The translations under genes were made by a program, and so were the position numbers. Below, one piece after another: positions 36,230 through 45,551 of a DNA stretch of 64,000 nt. The DNA is from Neisseria lactamica NS19 (lineage in GTDB: Bacteria > Pseudomonadota > Gammaproteobacteria > Burkholderiales > Neisseriaceae). The notes under the pieces are model-generated. The model was given only the letters and a program-made list of their open reading frames with translations. It was not told where the DNA came from and did not search any database. The stretch covers positions 1-64,000 of the forward strand of contig AEPI01000019.1 in the NCBI GenBank assembly GCA_000193795.2. The letters are read 5' to 3'. Every line of letters begins with the position of its first letter. The first letter of the stretch is position 1.

Positions 36230-36589
36230 TTATTTCATGCCTTTTTTGAGCAGGTCTTCATAACCGCCGTGATTGACAACCTTCGTATAACCTGCTTTTT
36301 TCAGCTCTTGAAGGGCGGCTTCGGCACGCCGTCCGCTGCGGCAGTAGAGGTTGACGGGTGTGTCTTTGTCGGGCGCGGCTTCGTGTATGCGGCGGACGAT
36401 TTGGTCGACGGGGATATTGACCGCATTGTTTAAATGGCCTTCCTGAAATTCCTGTTCGCTGCGGACATCGATCCAAACGGCCGGATGTTGCGCGGTTTGG
36501 GCGGCGGATACGGGTTTTTGCGGGGCTGCCTGCGCGGCAAAGGCGGCTGAGGCAATGAGTGCGGCTGTAATTAAGTGTTTGATATTCAT
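36230..36589 (-). CDS. Periplasmic single-domain rhodanese (PspE-like)
   Basis: 119 aa. Signal peptide MNIKHLITAALIASAAFAAQA, then one rhodanese domain: VWIDVRSEQEFQEGHLNNAVNIP and the active-site loop C-R-S-G-R-R near residue 84. Transfers sulfane sulfur to thiophilic acceptors. The two periplasmic genes here (rhodanese and DUF302) are read in the same direction just downstream of recB. Confidence 0.88.
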   Translation of the reverse strand: MNIKHLITAALIASAAFAAQAAPQKPVSAAQTAQHPAVWIDVRSEQEFQEGHLNNAVNIPVDQIVRRIHEAAPDKDTPVNLYCRSGRRAEAALQELKKAGYTKVVNHGGYEDLLKKGMK

Positions 36590-36627
36590 ATGGTTCTCCT
36601 AAAGTTGTCGTCCCAAGGGGCGGGAAG

Positions 36628-39600
36628 TTATCTTATCCGATCCAAAGCGGCGGCATCTATGTCCCAACGCCAAACGCCGCCGCCTTTGCCGTCTGTGCCG
36701 CGCAAAAACAGGTAGCGGACGGAAACGGCGGCGGGCGGTTGTCCGCGCAGCTTGAAGTAGCGTGCGGCGGCAACGGCGTAAATCAGTGCCTGAAGGTAAT
36801 AGTGGTGGTGTGCGACGGCTTCGTCCATCGCCTGTTGCGTATAGGCGGATGCGTCCGCGCCGAGGTAGTTTGATTTGTAGTCGATGACGCAGATATTGCC
36901 GTCGGGGTCTTGGCAGACCATATCGATAAAGCCGTTTAAAAAGCCGTTGACGGTGTGGAAGTCGAGCGTTTCGGCAGCGGCACGGCAGACTTCGGGCAAC
37001 CGGATGTCGTCTCGGGCAAACCAGTCGCGCAGCCGTTTGAGGCTGAAGTCTTCGGTAAAGAGCGTAAAGCCCATTTCGGGGCAGCGGTACTCGGGCGAAA
37101 TGTCGGACAGGCTGTATGTTCCCGTCAGCGGCGTTTTGCGGCAGGCTTCCGCCATTTCGGCAACGGCGGGCAGCCATATTTCTTCAAAACCGTATTTCTT
37201 CAGCGTGTCGGCAATAGGTGTTTCCTGTCCGGCGGCAGGGCGGTCGAATGGGAAGTGTTCCAGAATTTCGTGCAGGCACAACCCCGCCTGTGTGCCTTTC
37301 GGAAAGTCGTGTATCGATATGCCGTCTGAAGCCGGCGGTGTTTCAGACGGCATCGCCGGCACCGAGGTTTCGGCAGAATCCAAGGACGGACGCGCATCTT
37401 CCCCAACGCCGTCGGGCGTTTGGGTATGGCGGCTTAAGGCGGTAAAGCTGGTGTGGCGGACAAATCGAAATCCGCGGTCGGGAATGCTGTTTGCGGCAAA
37501 TTCGGCGGTTTGGCCGGCGTTGCCGCAATATACGGCAGGCGGCGGCGCATCTTCTGTGAAGGCGAAATTTGTGCCGGAAGGGGCGTTGTCCGCCAAACGC
37601 CGCCAGTTGCGTTTGAGCATCGCGATGCCGTCTTTTTCACACGCATAGGCACGGCGGACGGTTTCGCGGCTGTCTTGCGGCAAGCCTTCGATCAGGTAGG
37701 CGAGGGGGTTGTCGGCGGTATCGGAAGAATAGGCGGCGTAGATGTTGAGCTGTTCCTCGGCACGCGTCAGCGCGACATAAAGCAGGCGCAGGCGTTCCGC
37801 CATTTCTTCATCGGCGTATTGTTTCTGTTCGTCTTCCGACAGTTGCGCCTTTGCCAACAGTTCGGTCCGGTTTGCGCTTTGGTGGAGGATTTGCCAGTCG
37901 GACGGGCCGGTATCTTGCGCGTCCCACGCAAACGGGCAGTATACCAGCGGATACTGCAAACCTTTCGAGGCGTGCATGGTAACGATTTTGACCAAATCTT
38001 CGTCGCTTTCCAGACGGATGGCGCGGTTGTCGTTGCTGTTGTTTTCGGCAAGGCTGATTTGGTCGCGCAGCCACTTGTGCAAGGCGGCGGGGTTGCGGTT
38101 TTGCGCGTCTTCGGCGGCAAGCAGTTCGAGCAGTTGGAAATAGTTGGTCAGGCTGCGCCCGTTGTTCCGGCTTAAAAGGCGCGTTTCGATGCCGTGTGTT
38201 TGGGAAAACTGCTGCATGGCGGCGAAAATGCCGTATTTTTGCCATATGTCGAGCGCGTTGCGGGCAGATTCCGCCCAATGCAAAATCTCGCTTTCGTTTT
38301 GGTTGAAGTCGTGGAGTTGTTGTGCGTTGTAGCCGAATATGCTGCTCGTCAGGGCAAAGCGCAGCGTTCCGGTGCGGCGCGGTTCGAGCCAGAAGCCGAT
38401 CAGTGCGGACAGGGCGGCGGCTTCGGGCGAGGCGAACACGGACTCGCGCGAGAGCAGGACGCTTTGCACCTGCCGTTTTTTCAGGGCGGCGGAAACCATT
38501 ACCGCCTCGTTGTGCGTGCGGACCAGCACGGCAATATCGCCCGACTGCAACGGGCTGCCTTTGAAATTCAGACGGCCTTCGGCGGCTTCGTTGAGCGCGT
38601 GGGCGATTTCGTCGGCGCAATAGTCGGCGGCGCGGCGGCGCAGAGCGTCCTTATTGGTTTTTTCCGTGTCTTCCCCGTGCAGCCAGCGGATTTGCACAGC
38701 GGCGCGTTCGGGGGACAGCCTGCTTTCGGTGCGTGCCGCGCCGACATCCGTGTAGGCGATATTTTCCAAAACGAACGGACGTTCTTTAAGGCGGAACAGC
38801 GCGCCTATGCTGCCGATAAGCGCGGCATGGCTGCGGTAGTTGGTGGAGAGCGTGTAGCGGTGCCGCGCGTCTCCGGCGGCTTGCAGGTAGGCATAAATAT
38901 CCGCACCGCGAAAGCTGTAAATCGCCTGTTTGGGGTCGCCGACGAGAAACAGCGGGCGGTTTTGGGCGATGAAAATCTTTTGGAAGATTTCATATTGCAG
39001 CGGGTCGGTGTCTTGAAACTCGTCAATCAGCGCGGTTTCCCAGTTTTCGGCAACGGCGCGGGCGAGGGTTTCGCCGTGCGGGTTGTCGGTCAGCGCGGTG
39101 TGGACATCGAGCAGCAGGTCGTCGAAACCGCGTTCGCGGCGCGTTTTCTTCATTTCGGCAAGGCTGCGGTTGAGATATTCGATTAAATCCAGTTGCAGCC
39201 GGATCATTGTGGCTTCTTCTGCTTCTTCGAGTGCGTCCAAATCGCGTGCGAGATTGGCGAGCCGCTGCAAATCGGCGAATGCCGCCTCATCGGGCGATTT
39301 GCCTTTTTTGAGTTTGGCTTCGAGTTTGTCGGATGAAAGTTTCAAGAGCCGTTCGTGCAAATCTGCCTCAAAAAAGGGCAAATCCGGCGACAGGGCTTTT
39401 TGTTCCAATGTGTCGAACAGTTTGGTAAAACTGTTTTTCTGATATACGCTGCCGTTTAAAAGGGGATGGATGCGCCAAAAAGTTTCTTTTAATTCAGTCA
39501 GATTTTCACAAATGTTCTGCCAAGTTGCCAAAGCGGTGTCCCGGGCTTGCGGCAAATCGGTTTGTGGAATGCGGAAATGTAAATATGGACGGGAAAGATA

Positions 39601-40242
39601 GCGCGAAATTTGGGCAAGGACGGTTTGCGGCGTGGTTTTGCGTTTGAAGACCAATTCGGCAAGCACCGGATTGTTGCTGACGCGTTCCCGCCAAAAATCT
39701 TGGGCCGGGACAAGCAGGCGGTTGCCGTCTTCTTCGGTCAGTTCGACATCGAACGGTGCTTGGCACAGGAAGGCGTAGTCGCGCAGGATACGTTGGCAGA
39801 AGCCGTGTATGGTATAGATGGCGGCGTTGTCGAATTGCCCGATGGCGGCTTTGAGGCGGACAATCAGACGCGTCCGGCTTTCTTTTTGCAAAGCCTGTTT
39901 TAAGAGTGCGGGCAGGAAGGTGTCGCCTTCGTGGTGTTCGGCGCAGTAGGCGGCAATGCCGTCTGAAAGCGTGTCGTCTCCAAGTTTGGCAATTTCTTTG
40001 CTTTCTAAAACTTGTAACACATCATCCAAACGCGCGCGCAGGCGTGTTTTCAGCTCGGCGGTGGCGGCTTTGGTGAAGGTAACGACCAATACGCGTTCGA
40101 CGTTTTTTTGTTCTAATACGATCAAACGTGTAAACAGGGCGGCGATGCCGTAGGTTTTGCCGGTGCCGGCGGATGCTTCAATCAGGTTGGTGCCGGCAAT
40201 GGGGACGGTCAGCGGGTCGAATGCTTGGATGGGTGCGGACAT
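36628..40242 (-). CDS. recB: Exodeoxyribonuclease V beta subunit
   Basis: 1204 aa from ATG at 40242. UvrD-type helicase with Walker A EASAGTGKT (residues 22-30), DEFQDTDP, GDPKQAIYSFRGAD and the TMHASKGLQYP motif, then the C-terminal nuclease with VIDYKSNYLG. A translated inverted pair of uptake sequences (encoding MPSETPPASDGI) sits at 37319-37353, in the linker between helicase and nuclease domains. Works with RecC and RecD in double-strand-break repair. The two partners are not adjacent. A further uptake sequence lies near 39956. Confidence 0.95.
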   Translation of the reverse strand: MSAPIQAFDPLTVPIAGTNLIEASAGTGKTYGIAALFTRLIVLEQKNVERVLVVTFTKAATAELKTRLRARLDDVLQVLESKEIAKLGDDTLSDGIAAYCAEHHEGDTFLPALLKQALQKESRTRLIVRLKAAIGQFDNAAIYTIHGFCQRILRDYAFLCQAPFDVELTEEDGNRLLVPAQDFWRERVSNNPVLAELVFKRKTTPQTVLAQISRYLSRPYLHFRIPQTDLPQARDTALATWQNICENLTELKETFWRIHPLLNGSVYQKNSFTKLFDTLEQKALSPDLPFFEADLHERLLKLSSDKLEAKLKKGKSPDEAAFADLQRLANLARDLDALEEAEEATMIRLQLDLIEYLNRSLAEMKKTRRERGFDDLLLDVHTALTDNPHGETLARAVAENWETALIDEFQDTDPLQYEIFQKIFIAQNRPLFLVGDPKQAIYSFRGADIYAYLQAAGDARHRYTLSTNYRSHAALIGSIGALFRLKERPFVLENIAYTDVGAARTESRLSPERAAVQIRWLHGEDTEKTNKDALRRRAADYCADEIAHALNEAAEGRLNFKGSPLQSGDIAVLVRTHNEAVMVSAALKKRQVQSVLLSRESVFASPEAAALSALIGFWLEPRRTGTLRFALTSSIFGYNAQQLHDFNQNESEILHWAESARNALDIWQKYGIFAAMQQFSQTHGIETRLLSRNNGRSLTNYFQLLELLAAEDAQNRNPAALHKWLRDQISLAENNSNDNRAIRLESDEDLVKIVTMHASKGLQYPLVYCPFAWDAQDTGPSDWQILHQSANRTELLAKAQLSEDEQKQYADEEMAERLRLLYVALTRAEEQLNIYAAYSSDTADNPLAYLIEGLPQDSRETVRRAYACEKDGIAMLKRNWRRLADNAPSGTNFAFTEDAPPPAVYCGNAGQTAEFAANSIPDRGFRFVRHTSFTALSRHTQTPDGVGEDARPSLDSAETSVPAMPSETPPASDGISIHDFPKGTQAGLCLHEILEHFPFDRPAAGQETPIADTLKKYGFEEIWLPAVAEMAEACRKTPLTGTYSLSDISPEYRCPEMGFTLFTEDFSLKRLRDWFARDDIRLPEVCRAAAETLDFHTVNGFLNGFIDMVCQDPDGNICVIDYKSNYLGADASAYTQQAMDEAVAHHHYYLQALIYAVAAARYFKLRGQPPAAVSVRYLFLRGTDGKGGGVWRWDIDAAALDRIR
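37319..37354 (-). repeat. In-frame inverted DUS pair within recB
   Basis: GCCGTCTGAA at 37321-37330 and its inverse at about 37340-37349, separated by nine bases. It is translated and keeps the frame, so the hairpin lies in the middle of an mRNA, where a terminator would be harmful; no T-run follows. Confidence 0.85.
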
Positions 40243-40278
40243 AGTGTGTATGAAAACGGTTGGACGGTACAACGGGAA

Positions 40279-40311
40279 AATGCCGTCTGAAAAAGGGTTT
40301 CAGACGGCATC
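40279..40311 (-). terminator. DUS-hairpin terminator of the DyP peroxidase gene
   Basis: Uptake sequences at 40282-40291 and 40299-40308, between the peroxidase stop and the recB start; read leftward it is followed by ATTTTCC. Confidence 0.75.
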
Positions 40312-40318
40312 GTCCGGC

Positions 40319-41224
40319 TTAGAGGTTTTGCAGGCGTTCGACAGACGGGGCGTAGTAGTATCCGCCCGAAACGGCGGCGGAGAGGTGTCGGAGCAGCAGG
40401 TCGGTTTTGCCGTCCGTGTCGCCGAACATACTCAATAATTGCGCTTCGATATTGTGCAGCGTGCGGCAGTAGGCGGTAAACATCAAACCGTGTTCGCCGC
40501 TGATTTTGCCGAAGGGCAGGCTGCGGCGGACGATTTTCAGGCCGACTCCGTTTTCTTTCAGGTTGACGCGGCCGAGGTGCGAATCGGGCAGGCGGATATC
40601 GCGGCTGAATTCGTCGTTGGTTTCCTTGCTGCGTCCGACCGAGGCTTCCTGTTCGGCGACGGGGACGGCATCCCATTTTTTCAAATCGTGCAGGTATTTT
40701 TGCAGCAGCACATAGCTGCCGCCCGCATCGGGCCCTTCGGGGATGATGGCGACTTCGCGGATTTTTTCATCGCCCTGCGGGTTTTCCGTGCCGTCGACGA
40801 AACCGTCCAGTCCGCGATCCTGATACAGGCGCAAACCGTGTTCCTCGGACGCGACGCATATGCTGCTGCCGAACGCGCCCAAAACGGATTGGGCAAGCGC
40901 GTAGGCGGCGTTTTGGCGGAAGGATTGGATGTGGATGTACATATCGTGCTGCGTGGATGGTGCAAGCCCATTGCCCATTTCGGGGAAGGGTTTGATTTCA
41001 CTGCCTTCGTCCGTGTGTCCGAATGTTGCCCAGGCTTCGCTGCCGAAGGCGATGGTCAGACCCAAAATATCGTCCGGAAAACGGGTTTTCAAGGCGGATA
41101 GCGCGTCGAGCGAAGCGCGGCAGGCGGCTTTAATATCGTTGAGGCGGTTGGCGGCGAAGTCGGCTTCGATAAAGATGCCGGCTTGGGCGTGGTCGGGAAT
41201 GATGGCGGATTGGGGCGTGTTCAT
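40319..41224 (-). CDS. Dye-decolorising (DyP-type) haem peroxidase
   Basis: 301 aa from ATG at 41224 with AAAGGAAC upstream. The GxxDG motif GFVDGTENP lies near residue 142, followed by the proximal-histidine region. No Tat or Sec signal, so cytoplasmic, like YfeX-type DyPs. Family members oxidise dyes or porphyrins with peroxide; the physiological substrate here is unknown. Confidence 0.88.
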   Translation of the reverse strand: MNTPQSAIIPDHAQAGIFIEADFAANRLNDIKAACRASLDALSALKTRFPDDILGLTIAFGSEAWATFGHTDEGSEIKPFPEMGNGLAPSTQHDMYIHIQSFRQNAAYALAQSVLGAFGSSICVASEEHGLRLYQDRGLDGFVDGTENPQGDEKIREVAIIPEGPDAGGSYVLLQKYLHDLKKWDAVPVAEQEASVGRSKETNDEFSRDIRLPDSHLGRVNLKENGVGLKIVRRSLPFGKISGEHGLMFTAYCRTLHNIEAQLLSMFGDTDGKTDLLLRHLSAAVSGGYYYAPSVERLQNL

Positions 41225-41447
41225 GATGTTCCTTTTTGGTGTCATCTGTTTCGGGTGGATTATAGCACCGAATCGGCAGGCGGATTTTTGCCGGAACGGC
41301 GTGCGTGAATCCGCCGTTTGCGTACCTGATGCCGCTTTTCGGTTTCGTGCCGCCCGCCGCCTTTTCCGCCCCCTTTATTCCCGCTTTCGGCGGCTTCGGC
41401 ATATCTTTCCCATTCCGGTTTGGAATAACCATATAAAAAAAGTATTC

Positions 41448-41476
41448 TTTGTGTTTGCTGCAATTTCACTTAGAAT
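41448..41476 (+). promoter_or_regulatory. Putative promoter of the cystine-type ABC operon
   Basis: TTTGTG (41448-41453) and TAGAAT (41471-41476) with a 17-base spacer, 31 bases before the ATG. The rest of the 282-base region 41225-41506 shows no ORF. Confidence 0.5.
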
Positions 41477-41506
41477 GCCGCACTTGCACACTTTTTACAG
41501 GAGAGG

Positions 41507-42334
41507 ATGATGTTGAAAAAATTCGTACTCGGCGGCATTGCCGCATTGGTTTTGGCGGCCTGCGGCAGTTCGGAAGGCGGCAGCGGAGCATCTTCCGCGC
41601 CTGCACAATCGGCAGTTTCCGGTTCTTTAATCGAGCGCATCAACAATAAAGGCACGGTTACCGTCGGCACGGAAGGCACTTACGCACCGTTTACCTACCA
41701 CGACAAAGACGGCAAACTGACCGGTTACGATGTGGAAGTAACCCGCGCCGTGGCGGAAAAACTGGGCGTGAAAGTCGAGTTTAAAGAAACGCAATGGGAT
41801 TCGATGATGGCGGGTTTGAAGGCGGGGCGTTTCGACGTGGTGGCAAACCAAGTCGGTCTGACCAGCCCCGAACGCCAAGCGACATTCGACAAATCCGATC
41901 CTTACAGTTGGAGCGGTGCCGTATTGGTTGCCCGTAACGACAGCAACATCAAATCTATCGACGACATCAAAGGCGTGAAAACCGCACAATCCCTGACCAG
42001 CAACTACGGCGAAAAAGCCAAAGCTGCAGGCGCAGATTTGGTGGCTGTTGACGGTTTGGCGCAATCGCTGACCCTGATTGAACAAAAACGTGCCGATGCA
42101 ACCCTGAACGACGAATTGGCGGTTTTGGACTATCTGAAGAAAAACCCGAATGCGGGCGTGAAAATCGTTTGGTCCGCACCTGCCGATGAAAAAGTCGGTT
42201 CCGGCCTGATTGTCAACAAGGGCAATGACGAAGCCGTGGCGAAATTCAGTACGGCAATCAACGAGCTGAAAGCCGACGGTACGCTGAAAAAACTGGGCGA
42301 ACAATTCTTCGGAAAAGACATCAGTGTTCAATAA
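41507..42334 (+). CDS. Amino-acid (cystine-type) ABC transporter substrate-binding lipoprotein
   Basis: 275 aa. Signal peptide with lipobox LAAC (C19) followed by a Ser/Gly/Ala linker, then a family 3 solute-binding domain: GTVTVGTEGTYAPFTYHDKDG, VEFKETQWDSMMAGLKAGRFDVV. The G-T-E-G-T-Y-A-P-F loop and downstream genes resemble bacterial L-cystine systems (TcyA/FliY type). From memory, the gonococcal orthologue has been characterised as a cystine binder; I could not check this. ATG ATG start after GAGAGG; overlaps the permease. Confidence 0.82.
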   Translation: MMLKKFVLGGIAALVLAACGSSEGGSGASSAPAQSAVSGSLIERINNKGTVTVGTEGTYAPFTYHDKDGKLTGYDVEVTRAVAEKLGVKVEFKETQWDSMMAGLKAGRFDVVANQVGLTSPERQATFDKSDPYSWSGAVLVARNDSNIKSIDDIKGVKTAQSLTSNYGEKAKAAGADLVAVDGLAQSLTLIEQKRADATLNDELAVLDYLKKNPNAGVKIVWSAPADEKVGSGLIVNKGNDEAVAKFSTAINELKADGTLKKLGEQFFGKDISVQ

Positions 42335-43040
42335 TTTCCTTGCTTCGCTGCCGTTTATGACGGAAACACGCGCCGATATGATTGTCAGCGCGTTTTTGCC
42401 TATGGTCAAAGCCGGCTTCGCGGTCTCTCTGCCTTTGGCGGCAGCTTCTTTCGTTATCGGTATGATGATTGCGGTAGCCGTGGCTTTGGTGCGGATTATG
42501 CCCGCCGGCGGCATCGTGCGGAAAATCCTGCTGAAATTGGTGGAATTTTATATTTCCGTCATTCGCGGTACGCCGCTGTTGGTGCAGCTTGTGATTGTGT
42601 TTTACGGGCTGCCGTCCGTCGGTATCTATATCGATCCGATTCCCGCCGCCATTATCGGCTTCTCGCTCAATGTCGGTGCATACGCTTCCGAAACCATACG
42701 CGCGGCAATTTTGTCCGTACCTAAAGGCCAATGGGAAGCAGGTTTCTCCATCGGTATGACCTATATGCAGACGTTCCGCCGCATCGTCGCGCCGCAGGCA
42801 TTCCGCGTTGCCGTGCCGCCTTTGAGCAACGAGTTTATCGGTTTGTTTAAAAACACCTCGCTCGCGGCAGTCGTGACGGTAACGGAATTATTCCGCGTCG
42901 CGCAGGAAACGGCAAACCGTACTTATGATTTTTTGCCGGTTTATATCGAAGCCGCATTGGTTTACTGGTGTTTCTGCAAAGTACTGTTTCTGATTCAGGT
43001 GCGTTTGGAAAAACGTTTCGACCGCTATGTCGCCAAATAA
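42324..43040 (+). CDS. Amino-acid ABC transporter permease (cystine-type)
   Basis: 238 aa, GTG start at 42324 inside the end of the binding-protein gene (11-base overlap). About five membrane helices with the EAA loop EAGFSIGMTYMQTFRRIVAPQAFR and the upstream YISVIRGTPLLVQLV typical of His/Glu/cystine-type permeases. Likely acts as a homodimer with the ATPase that follows. Confidence 0.88.
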   Translation: MFNNFLASLPFMTETRADMIVSAFLPMVKAGFAVSLPLAAASFVIGMMIAVAVALVRIMPAGGIVRKILLKLVEFYISVIRGTPLLVQLVIVFYGLPSVGIYIDPIPAAIIGFSLNVGAYASETIRAAILSVPKGQWEAGFSIGMTYMQTFRRIVAPQAFRVAVPPLSNEFIGLFKNTSLAAVVTVTELFRVAQETANRTYDFLPVYIEAALVYWCFCKVLFLIQVRLEKRFDRYVAK

Positions 43041-43049
43041 GGAAACGCT

Positions 43050-43805
43050 ATGATTAAAATCCGCAATATCCGCAAAACCTTCGGCGAAAACACTATTTTG
43101 CGCGGCATCGATTTGGATGTGGGCAAAGGGCAGGTGGTCGTTATCCTCGGGCCTTCCGGCTCGGGCAAAACCACGTTTCTGCGCTGTTTGAACGCTTTGG
43201 AAATGCCTGAAGACGGGCAAATCGAATTCGACAACGAGCGTCCGCTGAAAATTGATTTTTCCAAAAAACCAAGCAAACACGATATTTTGGCACTGCGCCG
43301 CAAGTCCGGAATGGTGTTCCAGCAATACAACCTCTTTCCGCACAAAACCGCCTTGGAAAATGTGATGGAAGGGTCGGTTGCCGTACAAGGCAAGCCTGCC
43401 GCCCAAGCGCGTGAAGAGGCTTTAAAACTGTTGGAAAAAGTCGGCTTGGGCGATAAGGTTGACCTTTATCCCTACCAGCTTTCCGGCGGTCAGCAGCAGC
43501 GTGTCGGCATCGCCCGCGCATTGGCGATTCAGCCCGAGCTGATGTTGTTTGACGAACCGACTTCCGCACTCGATCCCGAATTGGTGCAAGACGTGTTGAA
43601 CGCTATGAAGGAGTTGGCGCAGGAGGGCAGGACAATGGTTGTCGTTACCCACGAAATCAAGTTCGCGCTTGAGGTGGCGACTACCGTCGTCGTGATGGAC
43701 GGCGGCGTTATTGTCGAACAAGGCAGCCCGAAAGAGTTGTTCGACCACCCCCAACACGAACGGACGCGGAAATTTTTAAGCCAAATCCAATCTGCCAAGA
43801 TTTGA
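43050..43805 (+). CDS. Amino-acid ABC transporter ATP-binding protein (cystine-type)
   Basis: 251 aa. Walker A GPSGSGKTT, Q-loop VFQQYNLFPHKTALENV, signature LSGGQQQRVGIARAL, Walker B LMLFDEPTSALDP and H-loop VVTHE. ATG has AAGGAAA 5 bases upstream. Third gene of the importer operon, closed by a DUS terminator. Confidence 0.92.
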   Translation: MIKIRNIRKTFGENTILRGIDLDVGKGQVVVILGPSGSGKTTFLRCLNALEMPEDGQIEFDNERPLKIDFSKKPSKHDILALRRKSGMVFQQYNLFPHKTALENVMEGSVAVQGKPAAQAREEALKLLEKVGLGDKVDLYPYQLSGGQQQRVGIARALAIQPELMLFDEPTSALDPELVQDVLNAMKELAQEGRTMVVVTHEIKFALEVATTVVVMDGGVIVEQGSPKELFDHPQHERTRKFLSQIQSAKI

Positions 43806-43821
43806 TTGACCATTTGTGAAA

Positions 43822-43856
43822 AATGCCGTCTGAAGGCTTCAGACGGCATTTTTTCG
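43822..43856. terminator. DUS-hairpin terminator between the ABC operon and pgm
   Basis: Uptake sequences at 43825-43834 and 43838-43847 with a three-base loop, AAAA before and ATTTTTT after; works for both convergent transcripts. Confidence 0.85.
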
Positions 43857-43860
43857 ATGT

Positions 43861-45243
43861 TTACAGCGGCCAGATTAGATTCGGATTGCTTTCGATGACG
43901 GCTTTGAATTGGTTTTGAATACGCTCGATGGCTTCTTGCGTATCCGCTTCAAAACGCAATACCAGAATCGGTGTGGTATTGGAAGCGCGCATCAGTCCGA
44001 AGCCGTCGGGAAATTCAACGCGCAGGCCGTCGATGGTGATGATTTCGGTTGCGCCTTCAAACTTGGCTTTGGCGGCGAGTTCTTCAATCACTTTATGCCC
44101 GTTGCCGCCTTCGGGCAGGTCGATGTTGAGTTCGGGCGTGGAAATGCTTTGCGGCAGGCTGTTCAATACTTCGGACGGATTATCGAAGGCAGACAGGATT
44201 TCCAAGAGGCGCGCGCCGGCGTACAGACCGTCGTCGAAGCCGAACCAGCGTTCTTTGAAGAAGACGTGTCCGCTCATTTCACCGGCAACCAGTGCGCCGG
44301 TTTTTTTCATAGCGGATTTGATAAAGCTGTGGCCGGTTTTTTCCATCACGGGTTCTCCGCCGTGTTTTTTGACCCACGGGGCGAGCAGGCGGGTGGATTT
44401 CACGTCGAAGATGACTTTCGCGCCGGGGTTGCGGCCCAATACGTCTTGGGCGAACAGCATGAGTTGGCGGTCGGGATAGATGATGTTGCCGTCTTTGGTG
44501 ACCACGCCCAAACGGTCGGCATCGCCGTCAAACGCCAAGCCGATTTCGGCATCGCTGTTTTTCAGCGCGGCAATCAAATCTTGCAGGTTTTTCGGTTTGG
44601 AAGGGTCGGGGTGGTGGTTGGGGAACGTGCCGTCCACTTCGCAGAAAAGTTCGGTAACGCCGCAGCCCAAAGCGCGGTAGAGTTTGCCGGCAAATGCGCC
44701 GCCCACGCCGTTGCCCGCATCGATGGCGATTTTCATGGGGCGTTTGAGTTTGACGTGTCCGACGATGTGGTTGCGGTATTCGCCGGAGATGTCTTTTTCG
44801 CTTACGCTGCCTTGTTTGCCGGCGGCAACAAAACCGTCTTCTTTAATGATGGACAAAAGTTCTTGGATGGCTTCGCCTGCGAGCGTGTCGCCGCCGAGCA
44901 TCATTTTGAAGCCGTTGTAGTCGGGCGGATTGTGGCTGCCGGTAATCATCACGCCGCTGCCGCCGCATTCGTTGATGGCGGCGAAGTAGAGCATAGGAGT
45001 GGCAACCATACCGACGTTGAGGACATCGATACCGCTGTCGGTAAAGCCGCGCCTGATGTGTTCCATCAGTTCGGGGCCGCTCAAGCGTCCGTCGCGTCCG
45101 AGCGCGATGCGGGTGATGCCTTTTTCGGCGGCTTTGGCGGCAATGGCTTTGCCGATGAGGTAGGCGGCTTCGCCGGTCAGGGTTTTGCCGACGATGCCCC
45201 GGATGTCGTAGGCTTTGAAGATGTCGCGGGCGATGTTTGCCAT
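43861..45243 (-). CDS. pgm: Phosphomannomutase/phosphoglucomutase
   Basis: 460 aa. The phosphoserine is S103 in MITGSHNPPDYNGFK; the metal loop is AFDGDADRLGV and the sugar-binding loop GEMSGHVFF. AlgC/PgmB-type bifunctional enzyme; in pathogenic Neisseria this activity is needed for lipooligosaccharide core and sugar-nucleotide synthesis. No close operon partner. Confidence 0.94.
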   Translation of the reverse strand: MANIARDIFKAYDIRGIVGKTLTGEAAYLIGKAIAAKAAEKGITRIALGRDGRLSGPELMEHIRRGFTDSGIDVLNVGMVATPMLYFAAINECGGSGVMITGSHNPPDYNGFKMMLGGDTLAGEAIQELLSIIKEDGFVAAGKQGSVSEKDISGEYRNHIVGHVKLKRPMKIAIDAGNGVGGAFAGKLYRALGCGVTELFCEVDGTFPNHHPDPSKPKNLQDLIAALKNSDAEIGLAFDGDADRLGVVTKDGNIIYPDRQLMLFAQDVLGRNPGAKVIFDVKSTRLLAPWVKKHGGEPVMEKTGHSFIKSAMKKTGALVAGEMSGHVFFKERWFGFDDGLYAGARLLEILSAFDNPSEVLNSLPQSISTPELNIDLPEGGNGHKVIEELAAKAKFEGATEIITIDGLRVEFPDGFGLMRASNTTPILVLRFEADTQEAIERIQNQFKAVIESNPNLIWPL

Positions 45244-45339
45244 AGGGATTGCCTCGTTTCGGTTTCAGGAAAGACAGGCTATTTTAACACGGCGCGATGC
45301 CGTCTGAAGGTTGTCGGACGGCGCGCCCGCCGTGCTTTA

Positions 45340-45494
45340 TATAGTGGATTAACAAAAACCGGTACGGCGTTGCCTCGCCTTAGCTCAAAGAGAACGATTC
45401 TCTAGGGTGCTGAAGCACCAAGTGAATCGGTTCCGTACTATTTGTACTGTCTGCGGCTTCGTCGCCTTGTTCTGATTTTTGTTAATCCACTATA
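45340..45494. repeat. Correia repeat-enclosed element, 155 bp
   Basis: Same ends and interior as the element at 18077, differing by only a few bases (for example GGTACGG for AGTACGG and a CTAGGG instead of CTAAGG). Lies between pgm and the terminator of ppiB. Confidence 0.92.
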
Positions 45495-45507
45495 TGTGCC
45501 GCTTGAA

Positions 45508-45540
45508 ACAAAAAAAGCAGCCTTGATACGGGCTGCTTCC
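45508..45540 (-). terminator. Intrinsic terminator of ppiB
   Basis: GCAGCC (45517-45522) pairs with GGCTGC (45531-45536); read leftward it is followed by a run of seven T. Confidence 0.9.
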
Positions 45541-45551
45541 GGATTATCGGT

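Larger units (their letters stand above)
45244..45551. other. pgm-ppiB spacer with Correia element and ppiB terminator
   Basis: Holds an uptake sequence at about 45299 with a degenerate partner (GTCGGACGGC) 10 bases on, the Correia element at 45340 and the ppiB terminator. No ORF. Confidence 0.5.

Noticed and set aside
43909..45405. 498-codon open frame antisense to pgm running into the Correia element
   Set aside because: Reverse-strand shadow of pgm with Val/Ala/Phe-rich low complexity; no ribosome site or domain.
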